Part shown: piece by piece, positions 33,340-45,179 of the stretch | Layout: every line of letters begins with the position of its first letter | Numbering within the stretch: position 1 is the stretch's first letter | Source of the DNA: Dipteronia dyeriana | Taxonomy: Eukaryota > Streptophyta > Magnoliopsida > Sapindales > Sapindaceae | Reading direction: 5' to 3' | NCBI GenBank assembly: GCA_032871835.1 | Contig: CM065300.1 | Location: 9,505,768 to 9,569,767 of the forward strand | Length of the DNA: 64,000 nt | Notes under the pieces: model-generated | Told to the model about the DNA's origin: nothing | The model's input: the letters and a program-made list of their open reading frames with translations, nothing else | The model's database searches: none | Program-made: the position numbers and the translations under genes

Positions 33340-35313
33340 CTCCAAGATAGACATGACCTCGAACCGTAGAACCGAACCGTAACCGTGTGAAATGAACCGT
33401 AACCGTAACCGTAACCGAAACCGTGGGTGCGGCGGTTCTGTTTCGATTCCGGTTCTTCCTCTTAAAAAATCGGTCAGGAACCGACGGTTCCAGAACTTTA
33501 ATTTTTGTAAAAAAAATTTGATTTAAAAAAAATTTAATTAAAACAGCCGTTGGGCTCCAACGGTCTGCTGACTATTAGGCCCAACGACTTTTTTTTTCTC
33601 CTTAAATCTTTAATTTCCTATAAATATCCCCCTAATTCATTTCTTTTCACACAATTTCTCTCTCAAATCTCAATTCTCCTAATTCTCTTTAATTATCTCT
33701 CAATTAGTCAATTATTTATTTGTTTATATTTAGTGTATTGCAATTATTATTTTTTAAAATCATTTAAAAATCCTTGTCAACAATTTTTTAAAATATATTT
33801 CCAATAAAAAATTTAATTCTAATTTTAATTTCATCCATTTATCTTAATTTTTTTGAAGAGTTTTTTTACAAATTATTTTTTTCGATCGCAATTTTTTATA
33901 AATTGCTTTGTGAAAGTTATGAATATAGGGATTTATTAGTTTCTTTTATGCAATATAATGTTAGTCAAATCAATCTTTATGCACACCATTGAGATGTTTG
34001 TACAAAAATTTGTAATTTGTTAAAAGTTTTTAATAGTGCTACTAACAATTTGTCAGGTATTTATTATCCTACTACTCAATTATTTATTATTGAGGGTTGT
34101 AATATTGTTGGTGCATTTGCTGACTGTTCATCTGATATATAAATACATGCATACATTGAAGCTATGAAAAAAAATGGTTAGACTATTATAGGGAGTTTCT
34201 AACTATTTACCTGCTTGTGTTGTATTTTGACCCACGTTGTAAACTATATGCATTGACATATTATTTAACTATTTATTATAATTGTTTAGGTATACAATTA
34301 GAAATTAATACTTATTGTGCTACAATTAAGACATTATTTTATCAGTTATATGATGAATATCGTAGAATTTATTGTCCATCATTGAATATCAGTGTTCCAC
34401 AAAATGAAAATGCCTCCCAAACTCCATCTTCTGGAGTGTTGGGGGCAGGGTCTGCACTTTTATCTCAAAAGATCAAAAGATTACAAGGTTCTTCTTCTTC
34501 TTCTTCTTCTTCTTCTTCTTCTTCATCAAGTTCGGTCTCGTATAATGAGATAGAAACTTATCACAGTACCAATTTTAAGTTTATAGGAGACGGTGATGTG
34601 GATCAATTTGATATTCTACATTGGTGGAGACAACATCAAAAGCACTTCCCAATCTTGTCTATAATATCCAAACAGATTCTTGCAACACCGGTTTCTACAA
34701 TGGCTGTGGAACAAGAGTTTAGCGCGGGTGAAAATATTTTGGATGCAAGACGGTCGCTTTTGAGTCCAGAATCAATTCAAGTCCAAGTGTGTGTTGATGA
34801 TTGGACAAAGGTTGAATATAGACAACAAGAAATGGAGCCATAAGTGATTTACGATTTCTTCGATGATGATCACACCACCGGCACCGGAACGGAAGGCAGC
34901 AATTAGTTACAGACTTACAGAATTACATATGTAAAAGACAAAAAATGTAAAAGAACTACGTGGTCTTTGATTCCTCTAAACCCCGAGAGGATACGTAGGC
35001 AACTTAATTTTGGTACAAATTAAGTGCAAGACCAATTTTTTTCATTTTTAGTTTTATACATTTATTTCAATGTATGTATTTAGTATTATTATTTTTTAAT
35101 TTAAATTTCGGCTTACGGCCTTACACAATAAAATTCATTTACAATTTCACATTATTACATGTCTTATGTTTTCATAATTTTATTTTAAAATGAGTATAAA
35201 TGTATAATAAGAAAAAAAAAAGAACCGAACTGGACCGGAACCGGAACCGCGGTTCTACAGTTCCGGTTCTGGTTCTGGCCCCTTCCGAAACCGTGGACAT
35301 GTTTACTCCAAGA
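33340..35313. mobile_element. hAT element nested in copia RNase H
   Basis: The element is 33348-35305 (1,958 bp). Its ends are TAGACATGACC on the left and, as reverse complement, TAAACATGTCC on the right: a short inverted repeat typical of hAT. The 8-bp target duplication CTCCAAGA is perfect (33340-33347 and 35306-35313). Just inside both ends are runs of AACCG/CGGTT words. Internally it holds only the C-terminal part of a hAT transposase. Removing it leaves copia RNase H sequence on both sides (SDGDISW | SSKKQTCIA), so the target is clear. Confidence 0.92.
34020..34843 (+). pseudogene. hAT transposase, C-terminal (dimerisation) part
   Basis: The frame 34217-34843 carries FDPRCKL near its start, a serine run of about 14 from a (TCT)n tract at 34492-34530, and the hAT family C-terminal dimerisation region: FDILHWWRQHQKHFPILS, SKQILATPVSTMAVEQEFSA and GENILDARRSLLSPE. 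Upstream, 34020-34215 gives NLSGIYYPTTQLFI and MKKxW-like sequence with stops. The zinc-finger BED and most of the catalytic domain are missing. It cannot encode an active transposase. Confidence 0.87.
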
Positions 35314-35576
35314 GATATCACCATCACTGAGTAGGAAAGCATATCCTGATGTTGATTTTCGCTCATCCAGATCACCTCCCCAATCGGCATCTGTATATCC
35401 AATGAGACGTAAATCTCCACCTTAGTAACAAAGGGAGTAATCAACAGTACCTTTAAGATACGCCAATAATATTCTCTTCACAGCAACCCAATATTTATTT
35501 CCAGGATTGGATTGATATCTAGTTACGAAACCAACTGCATATCAGATATCAAGTCTTGTATACATCATAGCATACA
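35314..35576 (-). pseudogene. Copia RT-RNase H connection
   Basis: Minus strand: TRYQSNPGNKYWVAVKRIL, TVDYSL, GGDLRLIGYTDADWGGDLDE and KSTSGYAFLLSDGDISW. This is the start of RNase H with its first catalytic Asp region intact. There is a frame change near 35440. Confidence 0.8.
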
Positions 35577-36707
35577 TTAGACTGTCGATAGCACTGGAAT
35601 AAGGAACATTTTTTTTTTTTCAATTTCTTGAGGAGTTTTAGGACACATGTCGAGACTAAGAGTTTGTCCCTTTGATATAGGTGTACCCATAGGCTTACAA
35701 TCAACCATGTTAAAACGTTCAAGAATTTCCCTTATATAAGGCTCTTGCGACATAGCAAGAAGTTTCTTCGAACGATCTCTTGTAATTTTGACTCCTAAAA
35801 TATAAGCAGTCTCACCCATATCTTTCATCTCAAATTTTGAAGATAACCATTTCTTAATGGTCAACAAAAACTCTTTACAATTTCCAGCCAATAAAATATC
35901 GTTCACATATAAAGATAATATCACATACTTATCTTTATTTCGCTTTATATACACACAATGGTCTTCTTCAACCATTTTGAACCCATAAGATATAACAGTC
36001 TGATAGAACTGTAGGTACCATTGTCTGGATGATTGTTTCAAACCATATATTGACCTTTTAAGCTTACAAACTTTACGCTCTTGGCCTTTTGAAACAAAAT
36101 TTACAGGTTGTTCCATGTAAATTTCTTCATCCAGATCTCCATTGAGAAACACTGTTTTTACATCCATCTGATGCAATTCTAGGTCAATATGTGCGACGAT
36201 TGCTAAAATAAGGCATATTGAAGCAAACCTAACCACATAGGAACAAGTTTCTTCATAGTCAATACCCTTTTGTTGAGTATAACCTTTTGCGACTAAGAGC
36301 GCTTTATGTCTCTCTACCGTGCCATCCGCCTTTCGTATGACCCATTTATTTCCAATGGCTTTTCTTCCAGGCGGTAAGTCAACCAAGTCCCAGACATAGT
36401 TACTTTTCATCGAATCCATCTCCTTTTGCATAGCTTTTATCCATAATTCCTTATCAGGTGAGTTGACAGTCTCATTAACATTTTTAGGCTCATCAACATC
36501 ATGTGAAGCAATCATAAATGATTCCCCTTCTATCTCAAAACGACGTCGAGGAACATTTTCACGATTGCTTCTACGAGTTGGTAAATCCAAAAATGTTGTC
36601 TCAACAACTTTATTACTCCCACTAGGATCAGAAGGTCCAGGTAGATCTGTATTTATTTTAAGTGGAGTATCATTCCCACTAGGGACAGAAGTCCCAAATA
36701 GATCCAC
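35577..36707 (-). pseudogene. Copia reverse transcriptase (RVT_2)
   Basis: A long open frame of 376 residues. Motifs: WIKAMQKEMDSMKSNYVWDL, KAIGNKWVIRKADGTVERHK, LVAKGYTQQKGIDYEET, LHQMDVKTVFLNGDLDEEIY, MEQPVNF, KLKRSIYGLKQSSRQWY and LYVNDILLAG at about 35920-35890. The catalytic YVDD box is YVND (35898-35909), replacing the first of its two aspartates, which predicts loss of polymerase activity. The upstream SNRENVPRRRF belongs to the RT-integrase linker. Confidence 0.92.
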
Positions 36708-36713
36708 ATTAAC

Positions 36714-37810
36714 TCATAGTGGAGTATTTAGATTTGATTCCTCGATTTGATTATCCAATTCGTAGAATCGGATATCCCTATCAACTTCACCTATATTAGG
36801 AAATTCACTCTCTAAAAAATTCACATCTCGTGATTCTATCTCAGTCCCACTTCTATCTGAGTTTTCACCTATGAGTACATATCCCTTTGAATGCTCAGAG
36901 TATCTAACAAAGATACATTTATTTCCTCTTGCACCCAATTTTCCATATTTGTCAAATGGATCATCTACGTAACTCGTGCACCCCCAAGGCCGTAAATATA
37001 TTAAGTCAGGTTTTCTACCTGTCCATAACTCATAAGGTGTGGAAGTGACCGACTTTGTGGGGAATCCATTAAGTACATATGTGGCAATTAGCAAAGCATA
37101 TCCCCAATAGTGTACTGATAGATTTGCTTGAGCCATCATAGACCTAACAATTTCAAGTAATGTTCTATTCCTCCTTTTCGTTATACCATTTTGTTACGGA
37201 GTTCTAGGAATAGTTAACTGTCTTTGAATACCTTTTTATCATACAATTCCTTGAATTGAGCTGAAAGGTATTCACGTCCCCTGTCAGTACGTAATGCTTT
37301 AACCCTTTTATCTAAGTGATTCTCTACCAAGTTCAAGTATGATTTGAAACAATCCAATGCTTCTGACTTATGAGAAATCAAATAAACATAGTCAAAACGG
37401 GTAAAGTCATCTATGAATGTAATAAAGTATGAGGCACCATGCCTTGCTTTTACACTCATTGGACCACAAATGTCAGAGTGAATTAATTGTAATGGATTTT
37501 CAGCTCTAGTTCCCTTTCCAGATGGTTTTCTAGTTGTTTTTCCAGCTAGACAATTTTCACATATAGGTAACTCTATTTTATTAAATGAACCTAAGAGGCC
37601 CTCTCTAACCAATATGTTCGTCCTATCTTGGCCAATATGACCCAGTCTAGCGTGCAAAATGTTCACATCAACATTGACATCATTAGCGGAAGCAATTAAT
37701 GAAAAACAATCATCATCATAATTAAAACCGTCCAACTCGGTATTTAATACAATAAAACCATTCAACAAATATCCAGTACCAATACGAACATAATTATAAA
37801 TAATATCCAT
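36714..37810 (-). pseudogene. Copia integrase
   Basis: 37810-37214 carries the zinc-binding region (LHARLGHIGQ ... CENCLAGK), LQLIHSDICGPMSV with the first Asp and ALRTDRGREYLSAQF with the second. In 37215-37139, QNGITKRRNRTLLEIVRSMM shows Lys (37176-37178) where the catalytic Glu normally stands, with a stop just before Q. 37139-36714 completes the C-terminal region (TPYELWTGRKPDL, RPWGCTSYV, KGYVLIGE). The enzyme would be inactive. Confidence 0.9.
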
Positions 37811-37859
37811 ACAACCACTATAAAAGTTAAGTTCGTAACCTAAACTTAAGACGACAATA

Positions 37860-39022
37860 ACTTAAACTAAATTTCGTCGAATCTCAGGAGCATATAAAAC
37901 ATCATGGAGATAAAGTATTTGATCACCATGCAACATTAATTTGCAAGTGCCAATACCCTTCACTTCAACTCTGGAGTTGTTCCCCATGTAGATCCATCTA
38001 GTTCCCTGACTGATCCGATGATATTCTATGAATGCTGCTCTGTCTCTAGTTACATGGTCTGTGGCTCATGAGTCTACAGTCCACAAAGGACGAGATTCAG
38101 TAAGTAAAACAGAACTAGAAACTAAAGCATAGTTATCAGTTATTAAGTTGGGTCGTACCTTTTTCGGCTCAGTGCACTCACTAGCAAAATGACCCAGTTT
38201 GCCACAATTGAAACATTTCAACTTGGCTTTGTCCTTCTTAACACTAACACTCTTGCCTCCTTTCTGATTTTCGGTCTTTTTCTTGTTGAAATTCTGTTTA
38301 GGACCCTTCCCCTTTTGCTTTTAGAAGTTCCCTTTATTTCCTTTGCGCATGAAGCTCTTAGCCTTGCGCTTGCTGGACTCATCCATGTAAAGCTGACCGG
38401 AAGCCTTTATTGCCTCTAGGCTCTCTTCTTCCAGTTCAACATGACGTGATATATCATCAAAAGTCTTGATGTTATCATTGTGGGTCATGTTAATCTTCAT
38501 GTTTTCCTAGCTATTAGGAAGAGACCGGATCACAGCTTGAATTTGTTGCTCATCAGTTAAAGTATGACCTGCAGACTTTAATTCACGTATCATGTTTGGC
38601 ATCTCTCTCAGGTGCTGCCTCATATCATGATTCTGGCACTTCCTGTAGGTGTCAAACTTAATTGTAAGTCTCCTAAGTTTGGTAGTATAAGTACCATCAA
38701 ACTTGTCCTTCAACGCAATCCACTTGTCTTGCGCAGTGTCATACTCTTCATATACACACATGAGAGCATCAGTCATGCTACTTAGCATCGTTATACGAGC
38801 TAGACTGTTCTTCCTTTTCCAGGTCTGATATGTTTCCATATCTCTCCTGTGTTGGGCAGTGCTACCATCTTGTGGTTCTACCATAGTGTTCGTAAGAGTT
38901 TCCAGAGCCGCTTGCTCTTTAAGGATTAACTGAATTTTTCGGTGCTATATCTCATAGTTGTCACCGTTCAGCTTCTTTCCCTTGTTCAACTCAGCAACAA
39001 TTGACTTATATGCATAAGCCAT
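37860..39022 (-). pseudogene. Copia gag, zinc knuckle and protease
   Basis: Gag probably starts at about 39021 (MAYAYKSIVAELNKGKK), with a stop in place of the usual Trp shortly after. It continues in 38884-38507 with the UBN2-type gag domain (MVEPQDGSTAQH, DKWIALKDKFDGTYTTKL, QHLREMPNMIRELKSAGH). The zinc knuckle CFNCGKLGHFASEC lies near 38215-38170. The protease has DS*AT, in which a stop (38066-38068) replaces the active-site glycine of DSGA, followed by TDHVTRDRAAF and GIGTCKLMLHGDQ. These breaks abolish the polyprotein. Confidence 0.88.
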
Positions 39023-39600
39023 TTCCTGAAATTGTATGTAACACATAGTCTAATTAATAGTTATTATAGCATGTTTTTCTAATAATTTTCACACTTATCA
39101 CAAATGCTATGCAGCAAACTTACACTAAAATATATATAAGAGGAATATTATGATAGGAATCGAAACAAGAATCAAAGTTCTTGATCATCATCCAAGTCCA
39201 CAACGTTCACTAATTTATATTTATTAGTGTCCTTTGCGCAAAATCAGTTATAACATTGTCTCTTACAATTTAGAACACTCATTTTGAATAAGCAGAAGTA
39301 TATAAAACTATGCACAATCATGTATACAAATATCCCATTTCATTAATAACAAAGAGTTTATACACATTATGAGTATTTACAAAAATATACATCCTAAGAA
39401 TCACATTCTCAATCAGTAATTCTAAAACTCTTTGGGATTTCATACAAGATTCGTTCAAAGTGTGTATATATACGTCGCTCATCAGTCTTTGGTAGATTGT
39501 AATGTTCATATACCCAATACTTTCCAAAATCAGCATTTATATACCACCCAGCTTTAGAACTGTAACGTTTTTGAATTCTTAAACTAGAACCCATACCAAT
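39023..39600. other. Unassigned DNA upstream of copia gag
   Basis: This is where the copia 5' leader and LTR should be, but neither a primer-binding site nor LTR similarity to 31556-31847 was found. A minus-strand frame (39594-39409) encodes GWYINADFGKYWVYEHYN and FERILYEIPKSFRITD. It is compositionally protein-like but belongs to no family I recognise. Confidence 0.35.
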
Positions 39601-40329
39601 TTGTGGGTCTATACAATTTTAGTTTATATTAATTATCGTTACTAATAATCAATTTTATTGTATGGACTCAATAAACACTCTTTATTAATAACCTAACAAT
39701 AATAAGGGTAATGTTAACCTACTATAAAAGGAACATAATTATTTTATTTTTTTACTCGATCGATAGAATAAATGTATTTATGTATTAAATATTTTCTTTT
39801 TACCGTAATTATACGGTTGTTAACTTTTACCCTTAATAATAATGATAATATTATTATTATAAAATATCAATTAAGTCAATTGCTCTCTCAAACAATCCAG
39901 AATATGTTTGTAATTTAGTTTGGGTCCTATATATATATATATTTTTTGAATTACAACTATTATAAGGATATGGTGAAATTAGACCCATAAACAGTCTAGC
40001 ATACTAAACTTTATCCTTAAAATTATAACCTCGATATGTTTTTTTTTACTGAACTTTTTGTCTTAAAAGGATTAATCCTATGTTCAAGCTGTCAGCCTAA
40101 ATAAAAATATATATGTAATTTTTTTAATTTTAACTGAACAAAATGTTAACATTTTCCATTTAATTTTAATTAATGTTAGTGGATCAATTAAAAATTGGTA
40201 AAAATGGACCACCAAATCCACACAAATCAAATCTCCGAAACTGTACATTCACGTTATTGTTAAAAAAAACTACTCTCTTTAAAATTTTGAAATTCAAAAT
40301 CAGCCATCAATCAAATCAAACACAACTCA

Positions 40330-42060
40330 ATCTCACTGTCATCAGGGGTCTGAGGCGGATCGGATCGGATCCTATCCGATTGGATCAGACGATCCAATTT
40401 TATAACGGGATCTGATTCGATTACTATTATATCTGATTCGATCGGATTGATTGAAATAATATAAAGTTATTCTTAATATAAAAATGATATTTGAAATAAA
40501 TAAAATCAAGTAAATAATTCAACCATTACTAATTAATTCAAATAAAATTAATATTAAAAAATACATAACAAAACTTGTAAACTTATATAGTTCAAAAAGT
40601 TTATAATCCTTTAACATCAGCTCCAACTAAAATCATCTCAATGTTCAATATTAAATAAAATCATCCAAACAACATCAATACAAATGGCTGAATTTTCTTC
40701 TAAAGAAACATACAAAACAATACAACACCTAGATTTTGCTATCCAAAAAAAGGTAAAAAATAGCACATGATTTATGCAAAAAAAAAAAAAAAAATTAATA
40801 AGTGAAGTATTTAACAAATAACACAACCAAATTTAAGTTGACTTAGATTTGTATCACTTGTTTCTAGCAATCCTACATGTTATCCTCATTTAACATCTTG
40901 CTTAACTACTTCTAAAGAAAGGTCTTTAACAACCCCTAGAATTTCTACAAGTCAAAAACAATAAAATAAAATTTAAAATTAATAAGTGAAATCATTTAAT
41001 TTAATAAAGAACAATAATCTAACTGAAGTTAGATTTACATTACCTGTTTCAAGTTCTTTCATGTTATTCACCATCTCACCAAAACTAATTTGTAAAGAAG
41101 AATCTAACCAATTTTATGCGTATATAAGTGCTTCTATTGTCCTCGAAGACAATGAACTCTGAAATGAATCAATAATGCGTCAAGTGCTGATTCAGAAACT
41201 ACAGTTGAGATATGTATTGTCAAAATATGTCGTGCAACATAAGATAAAACTAAAGTAATAATGCCAATATGAAACTAACTAACACAAATCTTCATAACTC
41301 AAAGTCTCATATTGTTTCTCTTTTGAATTGGCTTACTAATATGCGAAGAAAATCGAAACCAAGAACATACATGATAAATTAATAACGTATCATTATTAAA
41401 AATTATAGATAGATAATTAAAAATTATATAAAGTAAGAACAAATAAATAGAATAATTCAAAGTCTCAAACTTAGAAATAATTGAGATTAATTAAAATAGA
41501 ATACATACCGAGTAAGATGCAGATAAAAAAGTTGTGATGTACTGATGTTGATGAATAAGAAATGAAGAATAGATGAAAATGGATTCACTGGACTGTCGGT
41601 GGTTGTGTAGAGAAAAAAGAAAAGTAGAAAACCTAAACAGCTAAACCAGTGGCATTATGGTCGTCATGTTTCCTGAAATTGATGGTATTTGTTGTCTAGT
41701 TTTTTTGTTAGCTATGTGATCTTGCTTTATTTTGGGCTTTAATGTATTTGGTCTTCTCGTTTTGGGCTTGTTGCTGCCGTGCTTTGGTCTTATACGCTTC
41801 TATAAATTGCGTTGGTCTTACATAAATTGTTTTGTTTTTATATAAAAAATATGTAGGCAAAATGCCCGATGTAAAAATAATGTATAATATTTTAGTCTAA
41901 TAGACGGATTCGGTGGATTTTCAAACAAAAATTGACGGTCTGATCTTAGAATTTAGGATCTGATTCGATCCAATCTCTCTTCTGGATTTGAATTGGATCT
42001 AATTCGATCCGATAGATTTTATTGGATTGGATTAAATCTTACCGTTCCTTGATACCGTTC
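40330..42060. mobile_element. Probable DNA transposon insertion with GATCGGAT-rich ends
   Basis: About 1.7 kb lies between the upstream block of copy A (ending near TCTCACTGTCAT) and the tubulin promoter. It begins CAGGGGTCTGAGGCGGATCG, followed by repeated GATCGGAT/GATCCGAT words. It ends with the same words in reverse sense (TCGATCCAATC, GATCCGATAGATTT) and CTTACCGTTCCTTG. CAGGGGT is a common hAT end, but the right end matches it poorly and no clear 8-bp target duplication was found. No transposase was read inside. Confidence 0.45.
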
Positions 42061-42149
42061 GAAAATCACAGCTCACGTTAATCAATCATTCAAAAATTCC
42101 AATCCCGTTTCACCATTCAAAAAATAAATAAATCATAAAAAATAAATAA

Positions 42150-43425
42150 ATACTCACGCCAAAATCCAACCGTTGGAACCAACTTTTCTATAAAAGATCT
42201 CAGTCCCCACTTTTCTTTTATTATCTCTCATCTCTGTAACCCTAAAAATCATCTCTTTATTCTCTCTCTCTCTCTCTACTTTTTCTCTCTCGACAAATTT
42301 CAAAAAACCCTAGTTCCCAGAATGCGTGAAATCCTTCACATCCAAGGTGAAACTTAGACTATGGTGAAACTAAATCGGCGCTAAGTTCTGGGAAGTCGTC
42401 TGCGCCGAGCACGGCATCGACACTACCGGACAGTACCATGGTGAAACTGAGACCCAGATCGAGAGGATTAATGTGTACTACAATGAAGCCAGCACTGGGA
42501 GGTATGTTCCCAGGGCTGTTCTTATGGATCTCGAGCCTGGGACCATGGACAGCGTCAGATCGGGTCCTTACGGCCAGATCGTTAGGCCTGATAACTTCGT
42601 TTTTTGACAGTCCGGTGCCGGAAACAACTGGGCTAAATGGCACTACACCGAAGGCACATAGTTGATTGATTCGGTTCTCGATGTTGTTCGAAAAGAAGCT
42701 GAGAATTGCGATTGCTTGCAGGGTTTGTTTTCTATCAACTCTTCTCTTTGTTTCATTTCGTTTCGCTTTTTTTTCAATTGTGGGTTATGAATTGGGTAAA
42801 ATATAAGAACAAATTTGTTAGAAATGTTACATATCCGAGAAGGCACTTTGGGTTGTATTGAATTTTATGTATGATGTTGCAGGATTTCAAGTGTGATTCT
42901 CTCTATGTTTTGTTCCGTTTCTTCAATTTCCTGGATATGGATTGTTTTAATATAATATCAAAATTGTTACGACTCTGCGAAGTTGTCTTTGGGATATATT
43001 GAATTATGTGTATGATGTTGCAGGATTTCAAGTGTGCCATTCTCTGGGAGGAGGTTCTGGGTCTGGAATGGATACTCTTTTAATTTCAAAGATAAGAGAG
43101 GAATACCCAGATAGGATGATGATCACTCTCTGTTTTTCCATCTCCCAAGGTCTCTGATACAGTTGTTGAGCCATATAATGCAACTCTCTCTGTCCACCAG
43201 CCTGTGGAGAACGCAGATGAGTGCATGGTTCTTGATAATGAAGCTCATAATGACATCTGTTTCTGTACCCTCAAACTAACCACTCCAAGCTGTAAGCTCC
43301 TGCTTCATGTTCTCTACATGGGTCTTTTGTTTGTTTATTGTTTTAATTTGATTTCTAATTCTGGCTTTTTGTCGAGCAGTTGGTGATCTGACCCATTTGA
43401 ATCAATCCAAGCTGTAAGCTCTCTT
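42150..43425 (+). pseudogene. TUBB-like: Beta-tubulin pseudogene, copy A (5' two exons, truncated)
   Basis: Beta-tubulin forms microtubules with alpha-tubulin. A TATA-like CTATAAAAGA (42189) and a CT-rich leader precede ATG at 42322 (MREILHIQG). The next codons are replaced by unrelated sequence with a stop; the frame resumes with [28 protein letters not shown] and [17 protein letters not shown], with later one-base shifts. Exon 1 ends at 42722 before GTTTGT, the position of a conserved plant beta-tubulin intron. Exon 2 (43024-43291) has [20 protein letters not shown], then a frameshift, then [13 protein letters not shown]. Exon 3 starts after GAGCAG (43380) with FGDL but hits a stop within 12 codons. 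The last two thirds of the protein are absent. Confidence 0.9.
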
Positions 43426-43830
43426 TTTTCTCTTACATTTTCTTGCATATTAACTGAAAATCTATAGTTATTTTTCATTTGAGCATGTAATTTGATTATA
43501 ACTGGTGCACGAGCAACAGTGAAGAGCCCTAAAATTGTTATCCTTGCACTTTGATTGTCGGTGAAGAAACTTATGGGGAATTTATTTCTGAGATGCTCTT
43601 TTTTAGATATACCATTCTTCATTCGATTTTTTTCATCTAGTAGTTCCTGCGTTTTTGGGATCGATGATGTTGTTTAATTTACTGCGTTATCTATCTGCAA
43701 CTTCCTAATAGGAATTGAAGATGAATGTAATAGACTGAGATCCAAATATATGAATTGGAATTGTGTTGTGTTTGCTTTGAGTTTTTGCGTTGGATTGATT
43801 TGGATTTTGTTGATATGTTAGAAATTGTTG
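43426..43830 (+). repeat. Block d downstream of tubulin (copy A)
   Basis: Contains CCTAAAATTGTTATCCTTGC, ACTTTGATTGTC and later ATCTGCAACTTCCTAATAGG. Related copies occur at 49,370-49,570, 56,800-57,010 (inverted) and 61,230-61,420. It joins the tubulin pseudogene to the repeated-module array and contains no gene. Confidence 0.75.
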
Positions 43831-45120
43831 TTTGCGGTTGATGATGACAAAAATCAAGGCTTGTTTCTCAAAACATTCGCAGTGGCCGCCTGAGAGCTTT
43901 CACCTTCGCCAGGCTCGAGAGCTAGTGCTGCTTTTATCCTTCCTTGGATATCTGAGACCTTAATTTCTCTGTATTTTTTATTTTTGTTATTGATATTTTC
44001 AGTTTCATTGTTGTTCGATGAATAAATCACAAATGTGTTCGGATCTTCAAAGCTTTCCTTGGGCGCAACTGTGGTAAGCATAATGGATCTCTTAACCTAA
44101 TTTGCTTGACGAAGAAGCTTATAAAGATATGATTGTCTTGTTATCTAACCCCAACTTCCTAGAAGGAATTGAAGATGAATATAACAGACATGAGATTCGA
44201 ATTAGTAATTGTGAAGTGCATGTTTTGTGTTTTAGCTTTGAATTGAATATGATTTTTGAGATGCTAGAATTTGTTGTTTATGGTTGATGATGATAAATTT
44301 CAAGGCTTGTTAAGAGCTTTCGCCTTCGCCATGCTTGAGAGTTTGTGCTGCTTTTATACTTCAATGGATGGGAGACCTTAATTTTTCTATATATATATAT
44401 ATTTTGTTATTGGAATTTCTAGTTTTACTGCAACAATAAATTTCAGTACTTGTTTCTCAAAACATTCACAGTAGCCACCTAAGAGCTTTCACCTTCACCT
44501 CGCTTGAGAGTTAGTGTTGCTTTTATCCTTCATTGGATTGGACACCTTAATTTTTCTATATATATTTTTTTTGTTATTGAAATTTCCAGTTTTACTGTAT
44601 TGGTACTTTATTATTTTGGTCATGTCAAATCTTATGCATTTGATCAATTGGATTGGATCCATGAAGCTACCTGGGGCGGGAGCATAATTGATGATAAGGA
44701 ACATGGTTGTCTTGATTTATAAAACCATGGAAAGTTTTTCACTTTGAGACTTGATGGCTTAGGTCATTTGTATTTTGCAATGAATTGAGTTGTATTTTGG
44801 AGATGTATTAGATTTGTTGTGGTCAATGATGATAAATTCGAGGCATGTTTCTCAAAACATTCGTAGTGGCCTTGAGCTTCCGCCTTTGCCACACTTGAGA
44901 GTTGTACTTGATGGCTTAGGTCATTTGTATTTTGCAATGAATTGAGTTGTATTTTGGAGATGTATTAGATTTGTTGTGGTCAATGATGATAAATTCGAGG
45001 CATGTTTCTCAAAACATTCGTAGTGGCCGTCTAAGAGCTTCCGCCTTTGCCACACTTGAGAGTTAGTGCTGCTTTTATCCCTCCTTGGATGTCTTCGATC
45101 TTAATTTGTCTATATTCTAT
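43830..45120 (+). repeat. Repeated-module array, cluster 1
   Basis: Five copies of a module whose core reads GTTTCTCAAAACATTCGCAG, followed by TGGCCGCCTAAGAGC, CTTTCGCCTTCGCCAGGC and TTAGTGCTGCTTTTATCCTT, lie near 43864, 44300 (core deleted), 44451, 44846 and 45003. They are preceded by a TTGTGGTTGATGATGACAAA-type stretch and, in some, by CTTCCTAGAAGGAATTGAAG. The last two copies are part of a 157-bp tandem duplication (from 44749 and 44906) that is nearly identical. No known family was recognised. See findings for the whole set. Confidence 0.8.
44633..44720 (+). repeat. Exon-like segment SYAFDQLDWIHEATW, copy 1
   Basis: ATCTTATGCATTTGATCAAT, then TGGATTGGATCCATGAAGC and GCGGGAGCATAATTGATGAT. 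Copies lie at 56,070-56,160 and 61,734-61,815. All three keep the frame SYAFDQLDWI and GGSIIDD.EHG. It may be a fragment of an unknown exon; no family is recognised. Confidence 0.5.
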
Positions 45121-45179
45121 TAATATGATTATTGAATTTTTTAATTTTCTTTTCTTTTATGTTTCAATCATCTTTTTTC

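Larger units (their letters stand above)
31556..39022 (-). mobile_element. Ty1/copia retrotransposon without a recognisable 5' LTR, split by a hAT element
   Basis: On minus the order is gag, protease, integrase, reverse transcriptase, RNase H, which defines Ty1/copia. Its 3' LTR is probably 31847-31556 (begins TGTTGGTTTTAATTGGG after purine-rich ACGAGTGAGAGA). A noncoding tract of about 1.1 kb lies between the end of RNase H (near 32985) and this LTR. No matching LTR or primer-binding site is visible beyond the gag start at about 39,021, so the 5' end appears lost. A hAT element of 1,958 bp interrupts the RNase H region at 33,348-35,305. Each catalytic domain is disabled (see parts). Confidence 0.88.

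Noticed and set aside
39409..39594. Minus-strand frame with GWYINADFGKYWVYEHY as a copia or ankyrin exon
   Set aside because: It fits no copia domain (gag starts downstream at 39,021) and no ankyrin or PGG pattern. Kept only as unassigned sequence.
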